From Ruminococcoides sp052118065 (lineage in GTDB: Bacteria; Bacillota; Clostridia; Oscillospirales; Acutalibacteraceae): a stretch of 64,000 nucleotides of DNA. Every line of letters starts with the position of its first letter. Position 1 is the first letter of the stretch. This document shows, piece by piece, positions 27,124-35,544 of the stretch. The position numbers and the translations under genes were made by a program. The notes under the pieces were generated by a model. The model did not search any database, was not told where the DNA came from, and saw only the letters and a program-made list of their open reading frames with translations. The stretch is taken from positions 124,001 to 188,000 of the forward strand of contig JBQKHY010000002.1 of the NCBI GenBank assembly GCA_052118065.1, given 5' to 3'.

Positions 27124-28527
27124 TTGGCTGATGCAAAAAAGAACATTGAAAAGAACAGAAAGAAAAAAATAAAAGAAGAAAGGAAAAAAAGAGAAAAAGA
27201 AAGAAAAGCTGAGCAAAAGCGTAGAGAACAAGCAATTAAAAGAGCCAATAAAAAGAGAAAGAAAAAGTTAAAAGAAGATGTAATTACACCTCGTAAAGAT
27301 GTAAGAAAAATTGATACAACAAAGAGAAATACCAGAAAAGACAGAACTTCAGGAAGTAATGACTTTTTAGGAGAGAATATTGTAGACCAATCAGCATATG
27401 ATGACAACAAGTATCTTGACAAAAATGATTTACGCAGAATGAGAAAAAAGAAAAATCCTGCAAAAAGTGTAAATACAAAGAAAAGCCGTAGATGGAGAAT
27501 GATAATTACATATTCAGCTTTAGTTGCTGTTGTAGTTGTAGCCGGTATTACACTTTCTTTAACAGTATTTTTTAAGACAGCTAATTTTGAAATTGAAGGA
27601 GATACAAGGTATTCTAAGGAACAGCTTGTTTCTGCTTGTGGTATAAAGGAAGGTGAAAATATTTTCTTAGCTAACAAGAAGTGGGCTGAAGAAAATATAA
27701 AAAATACTTTCCCATATGTACAAAAGGTTGATGTATCTTTTGGCTTACCTGACAGAATTGTAATTGATGTTACTGAGGGTGAAGCAAGTTATGTGGTTAA
27801 ACATGACAAAGAGTATTGTACAGTTTCTAAGGAAGGCAGAATTCTTGATAATTTCAACAAAAAGGTAAAGGGACTGCCAATTCTAAAGGGTGCAAAACTT
27901 AAGTCCAATACACCCGGTGACTATGTTGAATATAGCAACAAGGCAGTAGGACAGTCACTTACAGAAATTGTTACCTCACTTAACAATAATAAACTTGAAA
28001 ATATAACAGAAATCAATGTATCAAAAAGTGCAAACCTAACCTTTACTTATGATAATAGAATTCTTGTAAAACTTGGTTTACCGGAAAATATTAATTATAA
28101 AATCAAAACGGCAAAGGCTATTATTACAGAAAAGCTAGACCCAAATAATCAAGGGATTATTGAGGGTACTTTGGATGTAAGTTCTTGTTATGAAACAAAG
28201 AGAAGTTACTTTAATGAGGACTCTATAGTGGATAAGGCTGATAAATCAGATGATACAACCACAACTACTACAGAACCAATAACCGATGCTACCGATGCAA
28301 ATTCTTATGTTGATCCAAATGGTTACAGTACTGATACAAGTGGTGGTGTAACTGATTATGGTACAGGTAACAGTACCGATTATGGAACAGATTACGGCAC
28401 AAACTATGGTACTGATTATGGCACTGACTACGGCACAAACTATGGTACTGATTATGGTACTGACTACGGTACAGACTATGGTACAGGTTACGATACAGGT
28501 TATGGTGACGGTACACTATACAACTAA
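27124..28527 (+). CDS. ftsQ: cell division protein FtsQ/DivIB with basic head and Tyr-Gly repeat tail
   Basis: A 467-residue bitopic division protein. A Lys/Arg-rich cytoplasmic head (residues about 1-128), one membrane helix (about 130-152), the POTRA domain (FEIEGDTRYSKEQLVSACGI onwards) and the FtsQ beta domain to about 350. The last 80 residues are Thr-rich, then an unusual repeat of TDYG/TNYG units. Start TTG 27124 with AGAGGTG 7 bp upstream. FtsQ bridges FtsL/DivIC with the septal synthase. The head and tail are longer than in typical family members. Confidence 0.9.
   Translation: MADAKKNIEKNRKKKIKEERKKREKERKAEQKRREQAIKRANKKRKKKLKEDVITPRKDVRKIDTTKRNTRKDRTSGSNDFLGENIVDQSAYDDNKYLDKNDLRRMRKKKNPAKSVNTKKSRRWRMIITYSALVAVVVVAGITLSLTVFFKTANFEIEGDTRYSKEQLVSACGIKEGENIFLANKKWAEENIKNTFPYVQKVDVSFGLPDRIVIDVTEGEASYVVKHDKEYCTVSKEGRILDNFNKKVKGLPILKGAKLKSNTPGDYVEYSNKAVGQSLTEIVTSLNNNKLENITEINVSKSANLTFTYDNRILVKLGLPENINYKIKTAKAIITEKLDPNNQGIIEGTLDVSSCYETKRSYFNEDSIVDKADKSDDTTTTTTEPITDATDANSYVDPNGYSTDTSGGVTDYGTGNSTDYGTDYGTNYGTDYGTDYGTNYGTDYGTDYGTDYGTGYDTGYGDGTLYN
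28351..28509 (+). repeat. 12-bp tandem repeats coding for the TDYG tail of FtsQ
   Basis: About twelve in-frame units of the type ACTGATTATGGT with third-position variation encode alternating TDYG/TNYG/TGYD. This kind of array can change length by slippage. Confidence 0.85.
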
Positions 28528-28661
28528 GTTAAATATTTACTAAAATAATAAGTAATATATTGACGAAAAAATTACTATATACACCATATGTAGTTATACT
28601 TTTTGAAATTTAAGATAAAGCACAAAATTACTTGATTTTTTCCGTATTTTATGATACCTTA

Positions 28662-28667
28662 TATAAT
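28662..28667 (+). promoter_or_regulatory. -10 box of a likely ftsZ promoter
   Basis: TATAAT 70 bp before ftsZ in a 210-bp gap; the hexamer 17 bp upstream (TTTCCG) is a weak -35. ftsZ often has its own promoter. Confidence 0.45.
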
Positions 28668-28737
28668 AGTAATTGTGTCTATTTAAAGCATTATGTATTA
28701 GATATTTAGATATATAGGAAACAAGGAGGAAGTTTAA

Positions 28738-29838
28738 ATGGCTTTTGAGTTAGAAAATGAACCAATGAATTATTTACCAGTTATTAAAGTTATCGGTGTT
28801 GGTGGCGGCGGCGGTAACGCTATCAACAGAATGGTTTCTAGTGAAGTTCAAAATGTTGAATTTATTGCTATAAATACAGATGAACATGTTCTTCAGTTCT
28901 CTAAGGCTGACAAGAAAGTTCAGATTGGTGAAAAGATTACAAGAGGTAAGGGTGCAGGTTCTCTTCCAAGTATCGGTCAGCAGTCAGCTGAAGAATCAAA
29001 GGAAGAAATTGCAGCTCTACTTAAAGATACAGATATGGTATTTGTTACTGCCGGTATGGGTGGTGGCACAGGTACAGGTGCTGCTCCTGTAGTTGCTCAG
29101 ATTGCTAAGGAAATGGGCATCCTAACTGTTGCAGTTGTTACTAAGCCTTTTGCTTTTGAAGGTAAGAAGAGAATGGCTCAGGCTGAACAGGGTATTCAGG
29201 AACTTGCAACTTCTGTTGACTCACTAATTATCGTACCTAACGAAAGACTAAAGTACTTTAGCGACCAGTCAATCACTCTTAAGAATGCATTCAGCATTGC
29301 TGATGATGTTCTTCGTCAGGGTGTTCAGAGTATCTCTGACCTAATCCTTGTTCCGGGTCTTGTTAACCTTGACTTTGCCGATGTTACTGCTATTATGAAG
29401 AATGCAGGTTATGCTCATATGGGTATCGGTAAGGCTTCCGGTAAGGATAAGGCTACACTTGCTGCTGAACAGGCTATTTCTTCACCATTACTGGAAACAG
29501 CTATTGACGGGGCTAAGGGTGTTATCATTAATGTTACTGCTTCTGCTGATATTTCACTTGAAGATATAGATATTGCTTCTACAATGATTTCTAACAAGGC
29601 TTCTGAAGATGCAAACATCATCTGGGGTGCTGTTATCAATGAAAATATGGAAGACGAAATCAGCGTTACAGTTATCGCTACAGGTTTCAACGGCGATAAG
29701 GATGAAGATAAGATTCCTGCAAAGCCGGTTACTGCTACTGCTCCTGTAAGTAGCACACCTGCATCTACTCCGGCTCCAAAGGCTGAAGATGATGATGACG
29801 ATACTTTCTATGACATTATGTCAATCTTTAATAAGTAA
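28738..29838 (+). CDS. ftsZ: cell division protein FtsZ
   Basis: The tubulin-like GTPase (366 residues) that forms the Z ring. GVGGGGGNAINRM at the N-terminus, signature GGGTGTGAAPV near residue 105, T7 loop residues in NLDFADVTAIM. The variable linker is Pro/Ala/Thr-rich, and the extreme C-terminus is DDDDTFYDIMSIFNK, which lacks the usual IPxFLR core, so its partner-binding end differs from that of Bacillus or E. coli. RBS AAGGAGG. ftsA is not beside it. Confidence 0.97.
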   Translation: MAFELENEPMNYLPVIKVIGVGGGGGNAINRMVSSEVQNVEFIAINTDEHVLQFSKADKKVQIGEKITRGKGAGSLPSIGQQSAEESKEEIAALLKDTDMVFVTAGMGGGTGTGAAPVVAQIAKEMGILTVAVVTKPFAFEGKKRMAQAEQGIQELATSVDSLIIVPNERLKYFSDQSITLKNAFSIADDVLRQGVQSISDLILVPGLVNLDFADVTAIMKNAGYAHMGIGKASGKDKATLAAEQAISSPLLETAIDGAKGVIINVTASADISLEDIDIASTMISNKASEDANIIWGAVINENMEDEISVTVIATGFNGDKDEDKIPAKPVTATAPVSSTPASTPAPKAEDDDDDTFYDIMSIFNK

Positions 29839-29852
29839 TTAATTTTAGACTT

Positions 29853-29890
29853 AAACTCCTCACATTGTGGGGAGTTTTATTTTGCCTTTT
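29853..29890 (+). terminator. terminator after ftsZ
   Basis: 11-bp stem with one G-T pair (29853-29863 with 29867-29877), 3-base loop, T-rich tail. It ends the dcw cluster. Confidence 0.88.
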
Positions 29891-29925
29891 TCTGTAAAAT
29901 TATTTAGTGTAAAGGTATATTTTTC

Positions 29926-29954
29926 TTTACTTTTTTTCTTTAGAATGTTATATT
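29926..29954 (+). promoter_or_regulatory. candidate promoter of the pan operon
   Basis: TTTACT (29926-29931), 17-bp spacer, TATATT (29949-29954). A leader of about 110 bases follows. Confidence 0.5.
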
Positions 29955-30051
29955 ATATTTTGTGGACTGTATTCTTATGAAATAGTACCACATACAATGT
30001 TTTTTAATATCCTTTTATAGCTTATATCCGTAAGGAATGGGACTTTGGGTG

Positions 30052-30070
30052 TCACCTTGAAAGTAGGTGA
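30052..30070 (+). promoter_or_regulatory. hairpin that could mask the RBS of the pan operon
   Basis: TCACCT (30052-30057) is exactly complementary to AGGTGA (30065-30070), the ribosome binding site of the first gene, with a 7-base loop. Translational control is inferred. Confidence 0.45.
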
Positions 30071-30074
30071 TTTT

Positions 30075-30935
30075 ATGAAAATTGGATTTGTAGGAGCAGG
30101 TAAAGTGGGCTTTACTTTGGGAAAATATTTTCAGAGCAAGGGTATATCTGTTGTTGGATATTTTAGCAAAAATATCACTAGTACAAAGGAAGCATCAAGT
30201 TTTACAAACACAAGTTGTTTTGAAAGTATAAATGATTTGGTTAGAAATTGTGACGCTCTTTTTCTTACAGTTCCGGATAATAATATAAGAGATGTATATT
30301 CTTCTCTTTCAAAACAAGCAATCAAGGGAAAATTAATTTGCCATTGTAGTGGTGTTATGTCTGCTAAAGAGGCTTTTGATGATGCAGAAGATTTTGATGC
30401 AATGATATGTTCAGTCCATCCGTTATTTGCAATTAGTGACAAGTATAAGTCATATTGTGAAATAGCTGATGGCTTTTTTTCTGTGGAAGGCTCAGCCTCA
30501 GGTGTTAAGTTAGTTACAGATATTCTTAAAAGGTGTGGCAATGATTTTCAAGTTATTGATAAATCTATGAAGCATAAGTATCACTTGTCAGCTACTATAG
30601 GCAGTAACCTTGTGGTTGGGTTACTTGATTTTTGTATTTCTACTTTAGTAGATTGTGGCTTTACAAGGGAAAATGCCCTGAAAGCCCTGACTCCGATTGT
30701 AACTAACAATGTTAAGAATGTTATGGAAAATGATGTGGTAAGTAGCTTAACAGGACCGGTAGAAAGATGTGACACTAATACAGTAACTAAGCACTTAAAC
30801 TGTTTAAGTGGTGAAGAAAAAGAAATTTATACTTTGCTTTCAAAAAGAATTTTAAATATTAGCAAAGTGAAAAATGAAAACCGAGATTATAGTAAATTAG
30901 AGAAACTTTTGAAAGGAGCAGAAAATGAAAAATAA
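30075..30935 (+). CDS. Rossmann-fold DUF2520 oxidoreductase linked to panB
   Basis: A 286-residue NAD(P)-binding protein. N-terminal dinucleotide motif GFVGAGKVGFTLG (residues 4-16), a 6-phosphogluconate-dehydrogenase-like Rossmann domain (LFLTVPDNNI, CHCSGVMSA, SVHPLFAI) and an all-helical DUF2520 domain (about 165-286). ATG 30075 is preferred because AGGTGA lies 4 bp before it. The end overlaps panB by 11 bp, so it is coupled to pantothenate synthesis. Ketopantoate reductase, missing from the panB-panC pair, is the natural candidate function, as for PanG-type enzymes; this is inference from context. Confidence 0.82.
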   Translation: MKIGFVGAGKVGFTLGKYFQSKGISVVGYFSKNITSTKEASSFTNTSCFESINDLVRNCDALFLTVPDNNIRDVYSSLSKQAIKGKLICHCSGVMSAKEAFDDAEDFDAMICSVHPLFAISDKYKSYCEIADGFFSVEGSASGVKLVTDILKRCGNDFQVIDKSMKHKYHLSATIGSNLVVGLLDFCISTLVDCGFTRENALKALTPIVTNNVKNVMENDVVSSLTGPVERCDTNTVTKHLNCLSGEEKEIYTLLSKRILNISKVKNENRDYSKLEKLLKGAENEK

Positions 30936-31761
30936 TGTTTCAACTTTTGCAAAGATGAAGGCAAACGGAGAGAAAATCTCAATGCTGACTGCTTACGATT
31001 ATTCAACTGCAAAAATTATGGATAATTGTGTTAATGGTATTTTGGTAGGTGATAGCCTAGGTAATGTTATGCTAGGTTATGAAGATACACTTTCAGTTAC
31101 AATGGAGGATATGATTACCTTTGGCGGTGCAGTATCAAGAGCATGTAAAAATGCAATGGTTGTTGTTGATATGCCTTTTATGTCTTATGAAGTTTCTGTT
31201 GAACAAGCAGTAATGAATGCCGGTAGACTAATGAAAGAGGCTAGAGCAAATGCAGTTAAGCTTGAGGGTGGCGTAGAAATGTGCGACCGTATCAAGGCTA
31301 TTACTAATGCAGGTATTCCTGTAATGGCTCATATCGGTATGACACCTCAAAGTGTAAATGCTTTTGGTGGCTTTAAGGTTCAGGGTAAAAGTATTGATGG
31401 TGCAAGAAAAATGGTAGAAGATGCCTTAGCAGTAGAGAAAGCCGGTGCTTTTGCGGTAGTTATTGAATGTGCACCAACTGAACTTTGTGAATATATTACA
31501 GAGAAACTAACTATCCCTACAATCGGTATCGGTGCAGGTAATGGCACAGATGGTCAGATTCTTGTATATCAAGATATGCTGGGTTTATTTAGTGACTATG
31601 TACCTAAGTTTGTAAAGAGATATGAACTTCTTGGTGACAAGATGGTAGATGCTTTTAAGCAGTATGATAAGGAAGTAAAGGATGGCTCTTTCCCTGATAA
31701 AGACCATAGCTTTGCAATAGATAAAGAAATTATTGATGAATTAAGGAAAGAAGAGAAGTAA
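30925..31761 (+). CDS. panB: 3-methyl-2-oxobutanoate hydroxymethyltransferase
   Basis: PanB (278 residues) forms ketopantoate from 2-oxoisovalerate and 5,10-methylene-THF. Seen: MLTAYDYSTAKIMD, GDSLGNVMLGYEDTLSVTMEDM, EGG (VKLEGGVEM), HIGMTPQS and IGIGAGNGTDGQILVYQDMLG split over the C-terminal half. RBS AAAGGAG. It overlaps the upstream oxidoreductase gene, and panC follows after 1 bp. Confidence 0.96.
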   Translation: MKNNVSTFAKMKANGEKISMLTAYDYSTAKIMDNCVNGILVGDSLGNVMLGYEDTLSVTMEDMITFGGAVSRACKNAMVVVDMPFMSYEVSVEQAVMNAGRLMKEARANAVKLEGGVEMCDRIKAITNAGIPVMAHIGMTPQSVNAFGGFKVQGKSIDGARKMVEDALAVEKAGAFAVVIECAPTELCEYITEKLTIPTIGIGAGNGTDGQILVYQDMLGLFSDYVPKFVKRYELLGDKMVDAFKQYDKEVKDGSFPDKDHSFAIDKEIIDELRKEEK

Positions 31762-31762
31762 A

Positions 31763-32608
31763 ATGACAGTAGCAACAAAAATCAGTGAAGTTCGTCAGCA
31801 AGTTAAGGATTGGAAGAGAAACGGTCTAACAGTAGGTCTTGTACCAACAATGGGTTACTTACATGAAGGTCATGCAAGTCTTATTAAAACATCTGTTGAA
31901 CATTGTGACAAAACAGTTGTCAGTGTTTTCCTAAACCCAACACAGTTTGCACCAAATGAAGATTTAGAGTCATATCCTAGAGATTTTGACAATGATAAAA
32001 AGTTGTGTGAAGAAATGGGTGCTGACCTGGTTTTCCATCCAGAAGTTTCTGAAATGTATGATGAAGACAGTAGTACATTTGTAGAAATTCTATCAGATAT
32101 GCCAAAGCAACTTTGTGGCAAAACAAGACCAATTCACTTTAGAGGTGTTTGTACTGTTGTTTCAAAGTTATTTAACATTGTAACTCCTGACAAAGCATTC
32201 TTTGGTGAAAAAGATGCTCAGCAACTTGCAATTATCCGTAAAATGGTTAAGGATATGTCCTACGGTATTGAAATTATCGGTTGCCCAATTGTTAGAGAAA
32301 GCGACGGCCTTGCAAAGTCAAGCAGAAATACATACCTAAGTGATGAAGAAAGAAAGGCAGCTTTGTGCCTATCAAAAGCAGTAAACCTTGGTAAAGAAAT
32401 TATTGCTAATGGTGAAAAGAATGCTGAAACTGTACTTTCAAAAATGAAAGAACTTATTAATGCTGAACCACTTGCTAAAATTGACTATGTTGAGGCAGTT
32501 GACGGTGTTACAATGAACCCTGTTAAGGAAATCAAAGAAAACACTCTTGTTGCTATGGCAGTTTATATCGGCAAAACAAGATTGATTGACAACTTCTCAG
32601 TTAAATAA
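31763..32608 (+). CDS. panC: pantothenate synthetase
   Basis: PanC (281 residues) condenses pantoate and beta-alanine with ATP. Motifs: VPTMGYLHEGHASLI (HxGH), FLNPTQFAPNEDL, TRPIHFRGVCTVVSKLF, FGEKDAQQL and the KSSRNTYLS (KMSKS-like) loop. panD is not in the window, so beta-alanine must come from elsewhere. Confidence 0.96.
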   Translation: MTVATKISEVRQQVKDWKRNGLTVGLVPTMGYLHEGHASLIKTSVEHCDKTVVSVFLNPTQFAPNEDLESYPRDFDNDKKLCEEMGADLVFHPEVSEMYDEDSSTFVEILSDMPKQLCGKTRPIHFRGVCTVVSKLFNIVTPDKAFFGEKDAQQLAIIRKMVKDMSYGIEIIGCPIVRESDGLAKSSRNTYLSDEERKAALCLSKAVNLGKEIIANGEKNAETVLSKMKELINAEPLAKIDYVEAVDGVTMNPVKEIKENTLVAMAVYIGKTRLIDNFSVK

Positions 32609-32630
32609 TGTAAAATAATATTACATTATT
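32604..32630 (+). terminator. weak A/T stem-loop after panC
   Basis: 10-bp AT-rich stem (32604-32613 with 32621-32630), 7-base loop, overlapping the panC stop; only a short T-run follows. Confidence 0.4.
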
Positions 32631-32696
32631 TGTACAACCTTTATAAAATTTAATTAAAATATTCTACGCTTAGTAATTTATTTTTATTTAAAATAC

Positions 32697-32725
32697 TTCC
32701 ATTTTGTACCATAATATAGTATAAT
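32697..32725 (+). promoter_or_regulatory. candidate promoter of the Fn3 protein pair
   Basis: TATAAT at 32720-32725 with a poor -35 (TTCCAT) 17 bp upstream, 42 bp before the first gene. Confidence 0.4.
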
Positions 32726-32767
32726 GTGCTTACAGAGATACATTTTTATTTGTAAAAGGAGGTACTT

Positions 32768-34021
32768 ATGAAAAGGTTACTAAGCGTTTGTCTTTCTTTA
32801 TGCATTATGGTGTCTGCATTTGTTTCATTTGACATTACTGCATCTGCAAAGACAAATTTGAAGAAAACTACAGTTTCAGCTAGTAACATTTTAAACGGTA
32901 TTAATGTTAGCTGGAAAAAGGTTTCAGGTGCAAAAAGCTATAAATTATATAGAAAGACACCTGGTGCAAAGAAGTATTCAGTTGTTAAAAAGACTAACAG
33001 CAAAACTGTAAAGTACCTTGATAAAAAGGTATCAGCCGGTAAGACTTATTCTTATCAAGTTGTTGCAGTTAAAGGCAAAGAAACTTCAAAGTCAAAGACA
33101 AAGTCTATCACAAGATTACTAGCACCAAAGAATGTAAAGGTTCAGTCATATGCCGGTAAAACCGATTGTACCTTAAAGGGTAGCAAAGCTGATTATGTTT
33201 TTGATAATGTTTTCAATTTTGACTCAAAATTAGGGGTAAAGATAACTTGGAATAAGTCCAAAGGTGCAAATAAATATGATATTTACCGAAAAGTTGATAA
33301 CAGTAAAAAGTACAGAAAAATTAAAACTGTAGGTAATATTTCAACATATGTGGATCGTGAATCTTTTTTTAGTGTAGTAAATCTTAGTTATAAAGTTGTA
33401 GCAAGAAAAAATACTTCAGCAAGTGATTATAGCACTATAAGAAAAATCTGTTATGTTGAACCTTCATATATATTTACACATTCTTTATCAGATGAATTAT
33501 TGGTATCATGGACTCAAGTGGCAGGTTGTGACGGTTATAAGTTGTATCGTTCATTAACAGGAAAAGCCGGTTCATATTCTTATATCGGTAAATACACAAC
33601 AAAAGAATATAAGTATGAAGAAAAGAATGCTGAATTAGGAAAAACTTATTACTACAAACTTGTGGCTTATAAAGGTTCAAATAATTCTGTTGGTTTAACA
33701 ATTAAAGAAAAGTATGAACCTGTAATGACAGTGAATTTAAATGTTGGTGATACTAGCGATTCTGTTCAAAAGCAGTTCAAAAAGACCTTAGCAAAAATAA
33801 ATAAAGACCTAAAGCGAAATATGTTGGACTTGTATCAAGAGGTAACTTTTGATAAAATTATGGAATCAGTTAGAATTGAATCAAAAGATGAAGACATAGC
33901 AACCGTTTCTAAGGACTATATTATTACAGCAGTATCACAAGGTACAATAAAAGCCCCTATTATTCAGAAACTAGGAAATTTTGAGCTTGAAAAAGGTTTC
34001 ATCCTAATTAATGTAAACTAA
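32768..34021 (+). CDS. secreted fibronectin type III repeat protein (copy 1)
   Basis: A 417-residue exported protein: signal peptide MKRLLSVCLSLCIMVSAF with likely cleavage after the ASA near residue 26, then about three Fn3-like repeats, each with W-K-x-x-x-GAxxYxxYR and a tyrosine-corner YSYQVVAVKGK motif (about 32-120, 130-230, 235-320), and a final beta-rich domain with DEDIATVSKDYIITAVSQG (BIG2-like). Very Lys/Tyr/Ser-rich, no cell-wall anchor seen. Probably a surface or secreted binding protein; ligand unknown. It is followed 34 bp later by a paralogue with an almost identical N-terminal third. Confidence 0.8.
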   Translation: MKRLLSVCLSLCIMVSAFVSFDITASAKTNLKKTTVSASNILNGINVSWKKVSGAKSYKLYRKTPGAKKYSVVKKTNSKTVKYLDKKVSAGKTYSYQVVAVKGKETSKSKTKSITRLLAPKNVKVQSYAGKTDCTLKGSKADYVFDNVFNFDSKLGVKITWNKSKGANKYDIYRKVDNSKKYRKIKTVGNISTYVDRESFFSVVNLSYKVVARKNTSASDYSTIRKICYVEPSYIFTHSLSDELLVSWTQVAGCDGYKLYRSLTGKAGSYSYIGKYTTKEYKYEEKNAELGKTYYYKLVAYKGSNNSVGLTIKEKYEPVMTVNLNVGDTSDSVQKQFKKTLAKINKDLKRNMLDLYQEVTFDKIMESVRIESKDEDIATVSKDYIITAVSQGTIKAPIIQKLGNFELEKGFILINVN

Positions 34022-34055
34022 TAATTTTTTATTATAAATTTTCAGGAGGTTAATT

Positions 34056-34438
34056 ATGAAAAGATTATTAAGTGTTTGTCTTTCACTATGCATTATGGTG
34101 TCTGTGTTTGTTTCATTTGACATTACTGCATCGGCAAAGACAAATTTGAAGAAAACAACAGTTTCAGTCAGCAACACTTCAAGTGGTGTTAATGTTAGCT
34201 GGAAAAAGGTTTCCGGTGCAAAAAGCTATAAAGTATATAGAAAAGCACCAGGTGCAAAGAAGTATTCAGTTGTTAAAAAGACTAACAACAAAACTGTAAA
34301 GTACCTTGACAAAAAGGTTTCAGCAGGTAAGACTTATTCTTATCAGGTTGTTGCAGTTAAAGGTAAAGAAACTTCAAAGTCAAAGACAAAGTCTATCACA
34401 AGATTACTGGCACCACAGAATGTTAAAGTTCAGTCCTA
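34056..34438 (+). repeat. tandem duplication of the 5' third of the Fn3 gene
   Basis: Bases 34056-34438 match 32768-33150 at nearly every position including synonymous sites, 1,288 bp apart; similarity falls sharply afterwards. This is a substrate for recombination between the two genes. Confidence 0.8.
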
Positions 34439-35288
34439 TGTTAAGAATCCTGATTGTACAATAGATGTTGACGACATCTTAAATAGTGGTTCTCTTGATG
34501 ATTTTGATGATTTTGATGATTTTGATGATAATATCTATGGTGTCAAAATTACATGGACAAAGTCAAAGGGTGCTAATAAGTACGATATTTACAGAAAAGT
34601 CGGTAACGGTAAGCTAAGCAAAATCAAGACAACAGGTAACACTTCTTACTTTGTTGATGAAAATCTTTATGATGTGAAAACTTGTTACTATAGAGTTGTT
34701 GCAAGAAAAAATAATTCAACAAGTGCCGTAAGTGCAACAAGAAAAATTACTTATGTTGAACCAACAGATATTTCTGCTATGGCTTTAACAAAGGGTATGT
34801 ATATTAATTGGAGTACAATTAGTGGTTGTGACGGTTACAAGCTATATCGTTCTACTAACGGTAAGTATGGCAATTACACATTAATAAGCAAACTGGCAAA
34901 GAACAAATCTGCTTATACAGATACTAAGGTAGAAATGAATAAAACATACTACTATAAGATTGTTGCTTATAAAGGTTCAGCAAACTCTGTAGCTATGTTA
35001 ACAAAGGCTCAGTACAAAGGCGTTATGACAGTTAATGTCAATGTTGGTGCAACTGATGAGTCTATCAAGAAAAGCTTTGAATTAGCTATCAAACAAACAG
35101 GTGGAATGATTATATTTGACCAATTAAAGGCAATACTAAAGATTACTTCATTAGATGAAAGTATTGCTACGGTTTCTGATGATTATGTTGTAACAGGTGT
35201 TTCAGCAGGTCAGGTTAAGGCAAAGGCTCAGATTTCTATGTTAGGTGTGAATGAAGAAATCGGTTTTATCCAAATTAATGTAAAATAA
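34056..35288 (+). CDS. secreted fibronectin type III repeat protein (copy 2)
   Basis: A 410-residue paralogue of the preceding gene with the same signal peptide and first Fn3-like repeat (residues 1-125 differ at only a few positions). The middle contains an Asp/Phe-rich insertion of repeated DDF units (about residues 148-160), and the last domain has DESIATVSDDYVVTGVSAG. RBS CAGGAGG. Divergence after residue 125 suggests duplication followed by relaxed or diversifying change in the exposed part. Confidence 0.8.
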   Translation: MKRLLSVCLSLCIMVSVFVSFDITASAKTNLKKTTVSVSNTSSGVNVSWKKVSGAKSYKVYRKAPGAKKYSVVKKTNNKTVKYLDKKVSAGKTYSYQVVAVKGKETSKSKTKSITRLLAPQNVKVQSYVKNPDCTIDVDDILNSGSLDDFDDFDDFDDNIYGVKITWTKSKGANKYDIYRKVGNGKLSKIKTTGNTSYFVDENLYDVKTCYYRVVARKNNSTSAVSATRKITYVEPTDISAMALTKGMYINWSTISGCDGYKLYRSTNGKYGNYTLISKLAKNKSAYTDTKVEMNKTYYYKIVAYKGSANSVAMLTKAQYKGVMTVNVNVGATDESIKKSFELAIKQTGGMIIFDQLKAILKITSLDESIATVSDDYVVTGVSAGQVKAKAQISMLGVNEEIGFIQINVK

Positions 35289-35333
35289 TTCTATCTAAGT
35301 TTAAAGAATTCTAAATCAAAAGTTTTTAATTCT

Positions 35334-35360
35334 AAAGGCACTTCACTTGAAGTGCCTTTT
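35334..35360 (+). terminator. terminator after the Fn3 pair
   Basis: 11-bp perfect stem (35334-35344 with 35349-35359), 4-base loop, T4. Confidence 0.8.
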
Positions 35361-35486
35361 CTTAACCAAGAAAATATAAAGAATTTTGTATGAAGAGAAT
35401 AGATAGGTTTTCTACAAGTTATCTGTTCACTATAAAAGATAAATTTATACAAGAACTGTGAATTTTAAAAGCTACTTAATAAAAAT

Positions 35487-35515
35487 AAGCTGACATTACT
35501 ATGTAGTGTCAGCTT
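35487..35515 (-). terminator. terminator of the TM2 gene
   Basis: 13-bp stem with one G-T pair (35487-35499 with 35503-35515); on the minus strand it is followed by a T-run (35481-35485). Confidence 0.75.
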
Positions 35516-35544
35516 TGTTATAGGTGGATAAATTGAAAACAAGA

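Noticed and set aside
26853..27677. 274-residue minus-strand ORF opposite murA and ftsQ
   Set aside because: It is Phe/Ser/Leu low-complexity because it is the complement of the Lys/Arg-rich ftsQ head; no RBS and fully inside real genes.
28351..28509. Possible CRISPR-like array
   Set aside because: Units are 12 bp, contiguous, in frame and without spacers; it is a coding tandem repeat.
28289..28543. Tyr/His-rich and Thr/Met-rich ORFs over the ftsQ tail repeat
   Set aside because: Frame shadows of a 12-bp coding repeat; the ftsQ frame explains it.
28560..28600. TTGACG at 28560 as the ftsZ -35
   Set aside because: No acceptable -10 lies 16-18 bp downstream; the TATAAT at 28662 is the better candidate.
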